A model generated the notes under the pieces. The model worked only from the letters and a program-made list of their open reading frames with translations. It was not told the DNA's origin and made no database searches. Shown piece by piece: positions 7,947 to 19,182 of a DNA stretch of 64,000 bases. How positions within the stretch are numbered: the first letter of the stretch is position 1; every line of letters begins with the position of its first letter. The stretch is from Sinimarinibacterium flocculans. Lineage in GTDB: Bacteria; Pseudomonadota; Gammaproteobacteria; Nevskiales; Nevskiaceae. A program made the translations under genes and the position numbers. The stretch is taken from NCBI RefSeq assembly GCF_003201205.1, contig NZ_QICN01000001.1, forward strand, positions 1 through 64,000. Reading direction: 5' to 3'.

Positions 7947-9011
7947 ATGTCGATGCGACTGCCGGCAATCGCTGTGATGCTGCTGCTGCCCCTGTTCGCG
8001 GGCTGCGCGCGGCTGGGCTATTACGTGCACCTGGCCGGCGGGCAGATCGCGCTGCTGTCCGCACGTCAGCCGATCGAGCGGCTGATCGACGATCCCGCGA
8101 CCGCGGCGCCGTTGCGCGAGCGCCTGAGCGCGGTGCGCGAAGCCCGCGCCTGGGCCGCGCAGCGGCTCGGGCTGCCGGCCAACGGCAGCTACACCGCGTA
8201 CGCCGACCTGCAGCGGGAATACGTGGCCTGGAACGTGTTCGCGACACCGGAGCTCTCGCTGGAACCGCTGGAGCATTGCTTTCCCTTCGCCGGCTGCGTC
8301 GCCTACCAGGGCTACTACGCCCTCGACAAGGCGCAGGCGCGGGCGCGTGAACTGCGCGAGCAGGGTCATGACGTGTACATCGGCGGCGTGCCGGCGTATT
8401 CGACGCTGGGCTGGTTCGACGACCCGCTGCTCAGCACGATGATGCGCTGGGACGACGCGACGCTGATCGGCACCCTGTTCCATGAGCTGGCGCACCAGAA
8501 GCGCTACGTGCGGGACGACAGCGCCTTCAACGAATCCTACGCGAGCTTCGTCGAGCAGCAGGGACTGCGCGAGTACCTCGCACAGCACCCGCAGGTGTCG
8601 CCACCGGACGAACAGGCGCGCGGCCGGCGCACGCAGTTCGTGCAGCTGGTGCTGGCCGCCCGTCAACGCCTGGAAGACCTGTACACGCTGCCGCTCGACG
8701 CCGAGACCATGCGCGTACGCAAGGCCGAGGAGTTCGCGCGGCTCGAGGCGCAGTACGAGCGCCTGCGCGACACGGCCTGGGGCGGCGACACACGCTACGA
8801 CGCCTTCTTTGCCGACGACGCGCCGAACAACGCGCGCCTGCTGCCCTTCGGCCTGTACGACGAGTACGTGCCGGCGTTCGCGCTGCTGTTTGAGCGCGCG
8901 GACCGCGACTGGGCGCGGTTTCACGAGGCCGTCGAGCGCCTGTCCAAGCTCGATGCCGAGACGCGGCGGGCGCAGATGGAAAGCCTGTTGCGCCGACGGC
9001 TGCCGGAGTGA
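7947..9011 (+). CDS. Aminopeptidase-like zinc protease lipoprotein
   Basis: A 354-residue predicted lipoprotein (lipobox LFAGC, Cys20) matching the proteobacterial 'putative aminopeptidase' family (Pfam Aminopep type). The zinc motif HELAHQ has His179, Glu180 and His183, and a likely third ligand glutamate lies in NESYASFVEQQG about 20 residues later. The family-typical GYYVHLAGGQ and AYQGYY segments are present. The start is not supported by a clear Shine-Dalgarno sequence: the ATG follows TTTTGTGA directly, and a second in-frame ATG lies two codons on. The function is probably hydrolysis of peptides in the periplasm. Confidence 0.88.
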   Translation: MSMRLPAIAVMLLLPLFAGCARLGYYVHLAGGQIALLSARQPIERLIDDPATAAPLRERLSAVREARAWAAQRLGLPANGSYTAYADLQREYVAWNVFATPELSLEPLEHCFPFAGCVAYQGYYALDKAQARARELREQGHDVYIGGVPAYSTLGWFDDPLLSTMMRWDDATLIGTLFHELAHQKRYVRDDSAFNESYASFVEQQGLREYLAQHPQVSPPDEQARGRRTQFVQLVLAARQRLEDLYTLPLDAETMRVRKAEEFARLEAQYERLRDTAWGGDTRYDAFFADDAPNNARLLPFGLYDEYVPAFALLFERADRDWARFHEAVERLSKLDAETRRAQMESLLRRRLPE

Positions 9012-9030
9012 ACACGCCTCGCCCCGACTT

Positions 9031-9100
9031 GTAGGCGCGCCTTCAGGCGCGACGGCGCAGCTGCCGCCTGAAAAGAAGTCGCGCCCGAAGGCGCTCCTAC
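9031..9100. repeat. REP-like inverted pair, copy 1
   Basis: The left arm starts GTAGGCGCGCCTTCAGGCGC (9031-9053) and the right arm (9078-9100) is its complement with two differences over 23 bases. The loop holds GGCGCAGCTGCC. The arms match copies at 21401-21469 and 34879-34947. All three lie next to gene 3' ends, as do the REP pairs that RAYT transposases are thought to spread. Confidence 0.85.
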
Positions 9101-9125
9101 ATGGCGGAAAACACGACTGCGTCCG

Positions 9126-10100
9126 CTACTGCGTCCACTCCAGAGCCAGCGTCTCGCCGTGCGCGAGCACGCGGAACCGGTCCTGCGCAATCCCCGCGGC
9201 ATCGAGCGCGGCGCGTAATCGCTGCGGCGGCTCGTCGATCGGCTCCTCGGTGAGGCGGAAGGTGCCCCAGTGCATCGCCACCGAGAAGCGGCTGCCGATG
9301 TCACGGTGGATGCGTACCGCTTCCTCGGGATCGATGTGCATCGCCTGCATGAACCAGCGCGGCGCGTAGGCGCCGATCGGGATCAGCGCCAGATCGACCG
9401 GCGCAAAGCGGGCACCGATGGCGGCGAAGTCCGGCGAGTAGCCGGTGTCGCCGGCAAAGTAGGCGCGTCGGCCGTCGCTCTCGACGACGAAGCCGCACCA
9501 CAGCGTCGCGTTGCGGTCGCGCGCGCCGCGGCCGGAGAAGTGTTGCGCGGGCACGGCGTGCACGCGCAGTCCGCCGATGTCCGTGTGCTGCCACCAGTCG
9601 AGCTCGGTCACGCGGACGATGCCGCGGTGCGCGAACCAGGCCTTCAGACCCAGCGGCACCACGAAGTGCAGCGACGGATGCTCGCGTGAGAGACGCACGA
9701 CCGTGGCCTCGTCGAGATGATCGTAGTGATCGTGCGAGATCAGGGCGAGGTCCAGCGGCGGCAGGTCGGGAAAGTCCAGCGCCGGCGGGTTGAGTCGCCG
9801 CGGGCCGGCGCGGCGCAGCGGCGATGCGCGGGCGGTGAGATGCGGGTCCGTGACGAGGTTGCGGCCGGCGAACTGCAGCAGGAAGCTCGAATGGCCGATC
9901 CAGGTCAGGCGGTCGGTGTCCGTCGGTGTGCGCAGCAGGGCGGGGTCGGGGCGCCGCCACGGCAGCTCCGGCCTGCGGTAGGGCTTGAGCAGGAAGCCCG
10001 GCAGCCAGCGCAGCGCATCCCAGCCGCCATGCGCATCGTTGCTGTGCGGATTGCGAAAGCCGCGGCGCGTGTGGTGGGAGGGAGCGGCGGAATCGGGCAT
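9126..10100 (-). CDS. NAPE-PLD-like MBL-fold hydrolase
   Basis: A 324-residue metallo-beta-lactamase-fold protein. [13 protein letters not shown], followed by [10 protein letters not shown] and the metal motif SHDHYDHLD (His123, His125, Asp127, His128), is characteristic of the N-acyl-phosphatidylethanolamine phospholipase D / UlaG-like group. [12 protein letters not shown] and GDTGYSPDF carry the remaining ligands, and MHWGTF gives the last histidine. Bacterial relatives are poorly characterised; a lipid phosphodiesterase role is possible but unproven. No signal peptide was seen. The ATG is preceded by AGGA. The gene diverges from cysS. Confidence 0.88.
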   Translation of the reverse strand: MPDSAAPSHHTRRGFRNPHSNDAHGGWDALRWLPGFLLKPYRRPELPWRRPDPALLRTPTDTDRLTWIGHSSFLLQFAGRNLVTDPHLTARASPLRRAGPRRLNPPALDFPDLPPLDLALISHDHYDHLDEATVVRLSREHPSLHFVVPLGLKAWFAHRGIVRVTELDWWQHTDIGGLRVHAVPAQHFSGRGARDRNATLWCGFVVESDGRRAYFAGDTGYSPDFAAIGARFAPVDLALIPIGAYAPRWFMQAMHIDPEEAVRIHRDIGSRFSVAMHWGTFRLTEEPIDEPPQRLRAALDAAGIAQDRFRVLAHGETLALEWTQ

Positions 10101-10208
10101 CTGTGCATCCTGCGGAGCCGCGCCATTGTGGCAGTTCGGCCCGCGGCCAGCACGGAAGGGGGCGGTGCGGGTATCCTGCGCGCGTTTTTCGATCCGCGCA
10201 CCCTGATC

Positions 10209-11575
<1,367 letters not shown>

Positions 11576-11585
<10 letters not shown>

Positions 11586-12013
11586 GCGGCGAGCAGGCAC
11601 CAGCGCACCAGCAGCGCGGCGACGACCATCTCCAGCCAGGCCAGCGGCAGGGCGACCGCGAGCACGGCGCCGGTGGCCAGGTTCATGTTGAACAGGCCGA
11701 GCCAGAGGATGCCGAAAATGCCGGCCCAGACCGCGGTGCCGGCCAGCACCGCGTTGCGGATGCCGGAGCCGAACTGGACGAGCATCAGCCACGTGAACCC
11801 GGTTGCGGCGAACAGCAGCAGCGTGTCCCAGGCACCCCAGATCATGAATACGCCGAAGTTCATCGGCGCGACGTCGTCGATCTGCGGAAACGCCTCGCGC
11901 ATCATCGGCATCACGAAGACGAAGTAGCGGAAGATCTCGGACGCGTTGATCCAGATCGCGTTGGCCAGCAGCGCGGTCCAGAACGCCCGGCGCTGACCCG
12001 GCTCAGTCGGCAT
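11576..12013 (-). CDS. Small integral membrane protein of unknown function
   Basis: A 145-residue protein with about four hydrophobic segments (around [44 protein letters not shown] and the C-terminal [18 protein letters not shown]). I do not recognise the family. The ATG lies inside the end of the upstream DUF4169 gene, with an 11-base overlap, which suggests translational coupling. An in-frame ATG at 12040 would add nine residues. The gene runs convergently into cysS with a short overlap. Confidence 0.75.
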
Positions 12014-12194
12014 GTTCGGGCCGGTCGCGTCGCAGGGCATCGAGTCGTTGCTGCGCCTCGGCCTGCTCCGCTTCGTCGCGTTGCTTCTGCGACTTCGTGC
12101 GCCCGTGCCGGACCCGGTTCTCCGCCGCAGTGCGCTCGGCCTCGGCGCGCAGCTTGCGCTTGCGAAACTGGCGCAGGTTGACGATCTCGGCCAT
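12003..12194 (-). CDS. DUF4169-family small basic protein
   Basis: A 63-residue, highly charged helical protein starting MAEIVNLRQFRKRKLRAEAE and rich in Arg, Lys, Glu and Gln. The MAEIVNLR start followed by a basic helix is the hallmark of DUF4169, a family without known function. The helical, charged make-up suggests a coiled coil or nucleic-acid contact, but that is inference. It overlaps the start of the membrane-protein gene and lies 45 bases downstream of the PhoD-type gene's reading direction start-point partner, on the same strand. Confidence 0.8.
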   Translation of the reverse strand: MAEIVNLRQFRKRKLRAEAERTAAENRVRHGRTKSQKQRDEAEQAEAQQRLDALRRDRPEHAD

Positions 12195-12239
12195 GACGAA
12201 CTCCCGTGCGGGGCGGGTCAGACTACCCGATGTCCGTGC

Positions 12240-13877
12240 TCAGCGGGATGTCGTCGGTGCCGCTGCTTCGCGCAGGCGGTTTTCGCCGGCGTTGGTGTAC
12301 AGCGCGCGACCGAACTGCTCGGGTGCATCCGGTTCGAGGATGGAATCGACGTACCACCACTCGCCCTGGGTGCGCTCGTGGGTGATGTCGAGCAGCACGT
12401 AGCCGTGGCGCTGGCCGTCGAAGTACTTGATGTGCGGGTCGACGACGCCGAACAGCGTCTGCAGCAGCGGCGTGGTGCCGTCGGGGAATCCGCCCGACGT
12501 CACCGACGGAGAGACGAACTCGACGCCGAGCGCCTTGATCAGTCCGAGGTCCAGCGGATCGCCGACGATGTTGTCGAGCAGTGTCACCAGTTCGCCCGGG
12601 TCGCGGTACAGCTCGCAACCCCAGGAGCTGTGGATGTCGCCGGTGAGCACGACGAGGTTGTCGACGCCGGCGCGCTCGATGGCGTCGAACACACGGTCGC
12701 GCGCCGCCGGGTAGCCGTCCCACTGGTCGGCGTTGATCGCGAGCAGTTCCTCGGCCAGGGTGATGCCGAGCAGCGACAGGTCCGGCAGCGAGGCCAGGCG
12801 CAGCTGCGCGAACATCACCTGCTGTCCGAGCAGCTTCCAGCGTGCCGTCGAGGTCGTGAGTCTGTCGGTCAGCCAGTTTTCCTGCGGCACGCCGAGCAGC
12901 TGGCGCGTCGGGTCGTTGAGCGCGGCCTGATCGAGCGGCGGCGTCGAGAGCTGCTCGTCGCGGCCGTACAGCCGCGTGTCGAGCATCAGCAGGTCGACCA
13001 GATCGCCGAACACGAACTGCCGCCAGATGCGCTGCGGGTCGGACGCGTCGGCGACGCGGATCGGCATCCACTCGAAGTAGGCCATGATCGACGCGGCCTT
13101 GCGCAGCGCCCAGACGCCCTCTTCGCCCTCGGTGTGGTTCTGCGCGCCGTCGCGCCAGGAATCGTTCGTCGACTCATGGTCGTCCCAGACCGCGATCAGC
13201 GGGTGCTGTGCGGTCATCGCCTGCAGGTCCGGGTCGGTGCGGTACTGCGCGTGCCGGTCGCGGTAGTCCTCCAGCGTGACCGTCTCGCGGCCATTGCTGT
13301 GGCCGCGGTTCAGGCCCTCCACGCCGCTGGAGCCCGACTCGTAGAAGTAGTCGCCGAGGTGGAAGACCGCGTCGAGGTCGCTGCGCTCGGCCATGCGCCG
13401 ATAGACGCCGAAGTAGCCGCCCGAGTAGTTCGAGCACGAGGTGAAGGCGAAGCGCAGATGCTCGACGTGGCCGACCGGCAGCGTCTTCGTGCGGCCGACC
13501 GGCGAGACGGCGTCGCCGGCCTCGAAGCGGTACCAGTAGCGGGTGCCGGCTTCGAGGGCGGTCGGATCGACCTTGACCGTGTAGTCGCGCACCGCGTCGG
13601 TCACGACCGTGTCGCTGATGAGCACCTGGTCGAAGTCGGGGTCGCGGGCCACGACGTAGCGCACGCTGACCGGGCCGTCGGTCTCCGGCGTCACACGCGT
13701 CCACAGGATCACGCGATCGGCCAGCGGATCGCCGCTGGCGACGCCGTGGTCGAATCGCACCTTGGCGGCATCGCCACCGCCGCCTTCGCCAGCCGGGGCG
13801 TCGCTGCTGCCACAACCCTGCAGCAGCACGCTGCCCGAAAGCCCGCCCAGTCCCTGCAGAAACCTGCGTCGTTGCAT
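12240..13877 (-). CDS. phoD: PhoD-type alkaline phosphatase/phosphodiesterase, Tat-exported
   Basis: A 545-residue PhoD-family metallophosphoesterase. The N-terminus MQRRRFLQGLGGLSGSVLLQGC combines a twin-arginine motif with a lipobox, so export is probably by the Tat pathway followed by lipid attachment. FDHGVASGDPLADRVILWTR is the family's N-terminal Ig-like domain entry. The metal site is seen in FAFTSCSNY, HLGDYFYE (Asp and Tyr), WDDHESTND and LTGDIHSSW. Homologues use calcium and iron to release phosphate from phosphodiesters in the periplasm. No Pho box was recognised upstream. The specificity among phosphatases of this family is not decided by the sequence. Confidence 0.92.
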   Translation of the reverse strand: MQRRRFLQGLGGLSGSVLLQGCGSSDAPAGEGGGGDAAKVRFDHGVASGDPLADRVILWTRVTPETDGPVSVRYVVARDPDFDQVLISDTVVTDAVRDYTVKVDPTALEAGTRYWYRFEAGDAVSPVGRTKTLPVGHVEHLRFAFTSCSNYSGGYFGVYRRMAERSDLDAVFHLGDYFYESGSSGVEGLNRGHSNGRETVTLEDYRDRHAQYRTDPDLQAMTAQHPLIAVWDDHESTNDSWRDGAQNHTEGEEGVWALRKAASIMAYFEWMPIRVADASDPQRIWRQFVFGDLVDLLMLDTRLYGRDEQLSTPPLDQAALNDPTRQLLGVPQENWLTDRLTTSTARWKLLGQQVMFAQLRLASLPDLSLLGITLAEELLAINADQWDGYPAARDRVFDAIERAGVDNLVVLTGDIHSSWGCELYRDPGELVTLLDNIVGDPLDLGLIKALGVEFVSPSVTSGGFPDGTTPLLQTLFGVVDPHIKYFDGQRHGYVLLDITHERTQGEWWYVDSILEPDAPEQFGRALYTNAGENRLREAAAPTTSR

Positions 13878-13972
13878 GTCCGCCCCCCGAAGCGCTCCAG
13901 CCGGGCAGTATCGGCGACGCAGATCACATTCGCGTGAACGGAGGCGGATTTCCTATCGGGCTCGGATCACGG

Positions 13973-16251
<2,279 letters not shown>

Positions 16252-16252
<1 letters not shown>

Positions 16253-16656
16253 CACGCCGTCTCCCCGCTGAGCGCCTGCAGGATCGGGCACTGCTCGGTG
16301 GCGCCGTGTCCGGGGCAGGCCTTGACCAGGCCGCGCAGTCCGTCGCGGATGCGCTGCAGTTCGAGCAGCTTGGCCTCGACCTCGCCGAGGCGCTGCTGCG
16401 CGAGGCGTTTGACGGCTTCGACGTCGCCACGCTGGTCCGACAGTTCCAGCAGGCCCGCGATCTGCTCGAGGCTGAAGCCGAGGGCCTTGGCGCGACGGAT
16501 GAAGCGCAGGCGCTGCAGGCTCTGCAGGGGGTACTCGCGATAGCCGGACGGCCGGCGCGGCGGTTCCGGCAGCAGGCCGCTGCGCTCGTAGTAGCGTACG
16601 GTATCGATGCCGACGCCGGCCTGTTCGGCAAGCTGGCTGATTCTGAGGCTGTGCAT
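16252..16656 (-). CDS. MerR-family metal-responsive regulator (CueR/HmrR-like)
   Basis: A 134-residue MerR activator: [21 protein letters not shown] is the winged-helix N-terminus, followed by a dimerisation helix (about 75-110). The C-terminal metal loop has Cys114 and Cys123 in [13 protein letters not shown]. CueR has its two cysteines seven residues apart, while ZntR-like proteins have a longer loop with extra ligands. Here the spacing is eight intervening residues, and His117 is an additional candidate ligand. The coupled copper-type ATPase gene points to Cu(I) or Ag(I) as inducer. It probably controls its own operon through the long-spacer promoter immediately upstream. Confidence 0.93.
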
Positions 16657-16682
16657 GACGGCTCCTGGAGAACAGTGCAGCC

Positions 16683-16714
16683 ATGCTAAACCCTGGACTT
16701 TGGGCCAGAGTCAA
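16683..16714 (-). promoter_or_regulatory. MerR-type promoter/operator of the copper-efflux operon
   Basis: On the minus strand, the -35 TTGACT and -10 TAGCAT are separated by 20 bases. The spacer contains the imperfect dyad CTGGCCCAAAGTCCAG. Over-long spacers with a central dyad are diagnostic of MerR-family activation by DNA distortion. The -10 ends about 27 bases before the regulator's ATG. Confidence 0.85.
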
Positions 16715-16746
16715 GACCTGAAGTGGTTGAGACGATCGGCGGGCGC

Positions 16747-16777
16747 AAAAAAAGCGCGCCGTCCGAAGACGGCGCGC
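16747..16777 (-). terminator. Strong Rho-independent terminator of the small secreted protein gene
   Basis: A perfect 10-bp stem (GCGCGCCGTC/GACGGCGCGC) is closed by a UUCG tetraloop on the minus-strand RNA and followed directly by seven Ts. It lies about 30 bases past the stop codon. Confidence 0.93.
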
Positions 16778-16804
16778 CGGGTATGCCTCGAGGGTCGAGC
16801 GGGC

Positions 16805-17071
16805 CTAGCGTGCCGCCAGCTCGGTGCTCTTCGCCGGTGCGGTGGCTTCGGTCGGCGCGGCCAGCGTGGCCGTCATGCGCGCATCGATCGCGGCCATCTG
16901 CGCACGGATGGCGGCTTCCGTGGCCGGGTGGAGCGGGCTGGGTTCCGCGGGGGCCGGCAGGGTAGCGGCCGATGCGCTCAGCAGTTTGGTCAGGCCGGTG
17001 TCGCCGGCGTGGGCCGCGGGAGCGACCAGCAGGGCGACGGTGAGGGCCAGCAGGGGGCGGCGCGTGTTCAT
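16805..17071 (-). CDS. Small secreted protein of unknown function
   Basis: An 88-residue protein with a clean Sec signal peptide (MNTRRPLLALTVALLVAPAAHA, likely cut after AHA). The mature region of about 66 residues is Ala-, Thr- and Pro-rich, contains TEAAIRAQMAAIDARMTATLA as a probable amphipathic helix, and has no Cys. I recognise no family. The gene has its own near-consensus promoter, a palindrome over the -10 element, and a strong terminator, so it is a self-contained and probably well-expressed unit. It lies between a copper-efflux operon and tag, but nothing in the protein suggests metal binding. Confidence 0.7.
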   Translation of the reverse strand: MNTRRPLLALTVALLVAPAAHAGDTGLTKLLSASAATLPAPAEPSPLHPATEAAIRAQMAAIDARMTATLAAPTEATAPAKSTELAAR

Positions 17072-17108
17072 GTTTCGTTCCTTTGCTGCACAGACATCGG
17101 GTCTGTTT

Positions 17109-17148
17109 TGATGCAGTGCATCATAGGAAGCGAAACGGCGTGTTGCAA
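17109..17148 (-). promoter_or_regulatory. Sigma-70-type promoter with overlapping palindrome
   Basis: On the minus strand, TTGCAA (17148-17143) and TATGAT (17125-17120) are 17 bases apart, close to consensus. TGATGCA-G-TGCATCA (17109-17123) is a perfect 7+1+7 palindrome covering most of the -10 and the start region, where a repressor would act. It serves the small secreted protein gene. Confidence 0.7.
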
Positions 17149-17166
17149 CGCAACAATACTAAAGGG

Positions 17167-17183
17167 TAAGTAAGGGTTACTTA
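17167..17183. repeat. Perfect palindrome at the tag stop codon, upstream of a promoter
   Basis: TAAGTAA-GGG-TTACTTA is a perfect 7+3+7 inverted repeat. It contains the tag stop codon and lies about 19 bases upstream of the -35 of the small secreted protein gene. It could be an activator site or part of a weak terminator. There is no T-run. Confidence 0.35.
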
Positions 17184-17750
17184 ATCATTCTGGCAACGAC
17201 GATGCCAGGGGCAGCTGAGCAGGTGGTCATTCACCACGCCCATGGCCTGCAGGTAGGCGTAGATGATCGTGCTGCCGATGAACTTGAAGCCGCGCTTTGC
17301 CAAAGCTTTGCTAATGCGGTCGGACAGTTCCGTGCGTGCCGGCACCTCGGCTGGTCTCGTGAACCGATTGACGATCGGCCGGCCGTCGACGAAGGCCCAC
17401 AGCCAGGCATCGAAGCTGCCGAACTCCCGCTGGATGTCGAGAAAGGCCCGGGCGTTGGTGCGCGCGGACGCGATCTTCAGGCGGTTGCGGACGATGCCGG
17501 GGTCGAGCATCAGCTTTTCCAGCCTGGCATCGGTGAAGCGCGCGACCTTGGCGGGATCGAAATCGGCGAAAGCCCGGCGGTAGCCGGCACGTTTCTCGAG
17601 GATCGTGCGCCACGACAGGCCGGCCTGCGCCCCTTCGAGAATCAGGAACTCGAACAGCACCCGATCGTCGTGCTGCGGCCGGCCCCATTCGTCATCGTGA
17701 TAGGCGATGTAGTCGGGCGTCGACAGGCTCCACGGACAGCGCGCTGGCAT
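17181..17750 (-). CDS. tag: 3-methyladenine DNA glycosylase I
   Basis: A 189-residue base-excision repair enzyme that removes 3-methyladenine from alkylated DNA. The zinc site of Tag proteins is complete: Cys5, His18 (in YHDDEWG), His176 and Cys180 (in DHLLSCPWH). The catalytic glutamate lies in LILEGAQAGLSW, and the helix-hairpin-helix region and FKFIGSTIIYAYLQAMG are as in E. coli Tag (187 residues). It starts 8 bases after the dihydroorotase stop on the same strand and is probably co-transcribed with it. Confidence 0.96.
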   Translation of the reverse strand: MPARCPWSLSTPDYIAYHDDEWGRPQHDDRVLFEFLILEGAQAGLSWRTILEKRAGYRRAFADFDPAKVARFTDARLEKLMLDPGIVRNRLKIASARTNARAFLDIQREFGSFDAWLWAFVDGRPIVNRFTRPAEVPARTELSDRISKALAKRGFKFIGSTIIYAYLQAMGVVNDHLLSCPWHRRCQND

Positions 17751-17758
17751 GGGCGTGC

Positions 17759-19090
17759 TCAGGCGAAGCGGATGCGCTGGCCCTTCGGCCCGCCGACGAC
17801 GCAGCCGTTCTCGGCGGCGAGTGCGCCGTTGACGAAGGTGGCGCGGATGGTCGCGGGGAAGGTGCAGCCCTCGACCGGCGACCAGCCGCAGCGGTAGAGC
17901 ACGTCGGACTTGCGCACCGTCGTCGTCGCGCGCGGATCGACGACCACCAGATCCGCCCAGTAGCCCTCGCGGATGTAGCCGCGGTCGGGAATGCCGAAGC
18001 GGTCGGCGACGGCGTGGCTGGTCTTGCGCACGACGGTGCGCAGGTTCATCTCGCCGAGTTTCACCAGGTCGATCAGCATCAGCAGCGAGTGCTGCACCAG
18101 CGGCAGGCCCGACGGCGCCTTGAAGTAGGCATTGGCCTTCTCCTCGGCGGTGTGCGGGGCGTGGTCGGTGGCGACGATGTCGATGCGGTCCTCCATCACG
18201 GCGCGCACCAGCGCGCGGCGGTCCTGCGGCGTCTTGATCGCCGGGTTGCACTTGATCAGGTGGCCGAGCCGTTCGTAGTCGCGCTCGTCCATGTACAGGT
18301 GATGGACGCAGGCCTCGACGGTGATCTTCTTGTTCTTCATCGGTCCGGCCGTGAAGAACGCCAGCTCCTTCGCCGTCGTCAGATGCAGCACGTGCAGGTC
18401 GGCGTTGTATTTCTTCGCCAGGCTCGTCGCCAGTTCGGTGGACTTGTAGCAGGCCGCCTCGGAACGGATGCGCGGATGTTCGGCGGCCGGCACGTCGTCG
18501 CCGTACTTTTCGCGCGCCTTCGCCTCGTTGGCGAGAATCATCGGCGTGTCCTCGCAGTGCGTGACCACCAGCAGCGGCGCGCGCGAGAAGATGCCTTCGA
18601 GCGTCTTCGGGTTGTCGACCAGCATGTTGCCGGTGCTCGCACCCATGAACACCTTGATCGCGCAGGCCTCGTCGCGCTGCAGCGCCGCCACCTCCTCCAG
18701 GTTGTCGTTGGCGCCGCCGAAGTAGAACGCGTAGTTGCCGAAGCAGCGGCCCTGCGCCATCGCGTACTTCTCGGCGAGCAATGCGCGCGTCGTGATCGCC
18801 GGCTTGTTGTTGGGCATGTCGAAGAAGCTGGTCGTGCCGCCAACGACCGCCGCGCGCGATTCGGTGGACAGGTCGCCCTTGTGCGTGAGCCCCGGTTCGC
18901 GGAAGTGCACCTGATCGTCGATCACGCCCGGCAGCAGCCACTGGCCCTTCGCATCGAACACCGGCACGCCCGCCGGGGCGCTGATCCGCGGTGCGATGCG
19001 GGCGATGCGCCCGTCGCGCACGAGCACGTCGGCGGCGGTTTCGTGGTCCTCGTTGATGATGTGGGCGTTGGCGATCAGGACGTTCGACAT
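17759..19090 (-). CDS. pyrC: Dihydroorotase (pyrC/allantoinase-like amidohydrolase)
   Basis: A 443-residue cyclic amidohydrolase. DDQVHFREPG carries the metal ligands His60s and the substrate-binding arginine. DMPNNKP, AIKVFMGAS, VTHCEDT (His) and HVLHLTT (His) follow, and IVATDHAPHT holds the catalytic aspartate. This is the class I-like form rather than the shorter E. coli PyrC. It would convert carbamoyl aspartate to dihydroorotate in pyrimidine synthesis; allantoinase or hydantoinase activity cannot be excluded from sequence alone. I chose the ATG at MSNVLIANAHI because 23 upstream in-frame residues look non-coding. It diverges from the molybdopterin oxidoreductase gene. Confidence 0.88.
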   Translation of the reverse strand: MSNVLIANAHIINEDHETAADVLVRDGRIARIAPRISAPAGVPVFDAKGQWLLPGVIDDQVHFREPGLTHKGDLSTESRAAVVGGTTSFFDMPNNKPAITTRALLAEKYAMAQGRCFGNYAFYFGGANDNLEEVAALQRDEACAIKVFMGASTGNMLVDNPKTLEGIFSRAPLLVVTHCEDTPMILANEAKAREKYGDDVPAAEHPRIRSEAACYKSTELATSLAKKYNADLHVLHLTTAKELAFFTAGPMKNKKITVEACVHHLYMDERDYERLGHLIKCNPAIKTPQDRRALVRAVMEDRIDIVATDHAPHTAEEKANAYFKAPSGLPLVQHSLLMLIDLVKLGEMNLRTVVRKTSHAVADRFGIPDRGYIREGYWADLVVVDPRATTTVRKSDVLYRCGWSPVEGCTFPATIRATFVNGALAAENGCVVGGPKGQRIRFA

Positions 19091-19182
19091 GGGACGTTTT
19101 CCGGGGGGCGGCGACGACCTCCATGGTAATCGGATTGACGCCGGCGACGGGCGTATCATCCGGCAACCGGAGGAGCCAGCGA

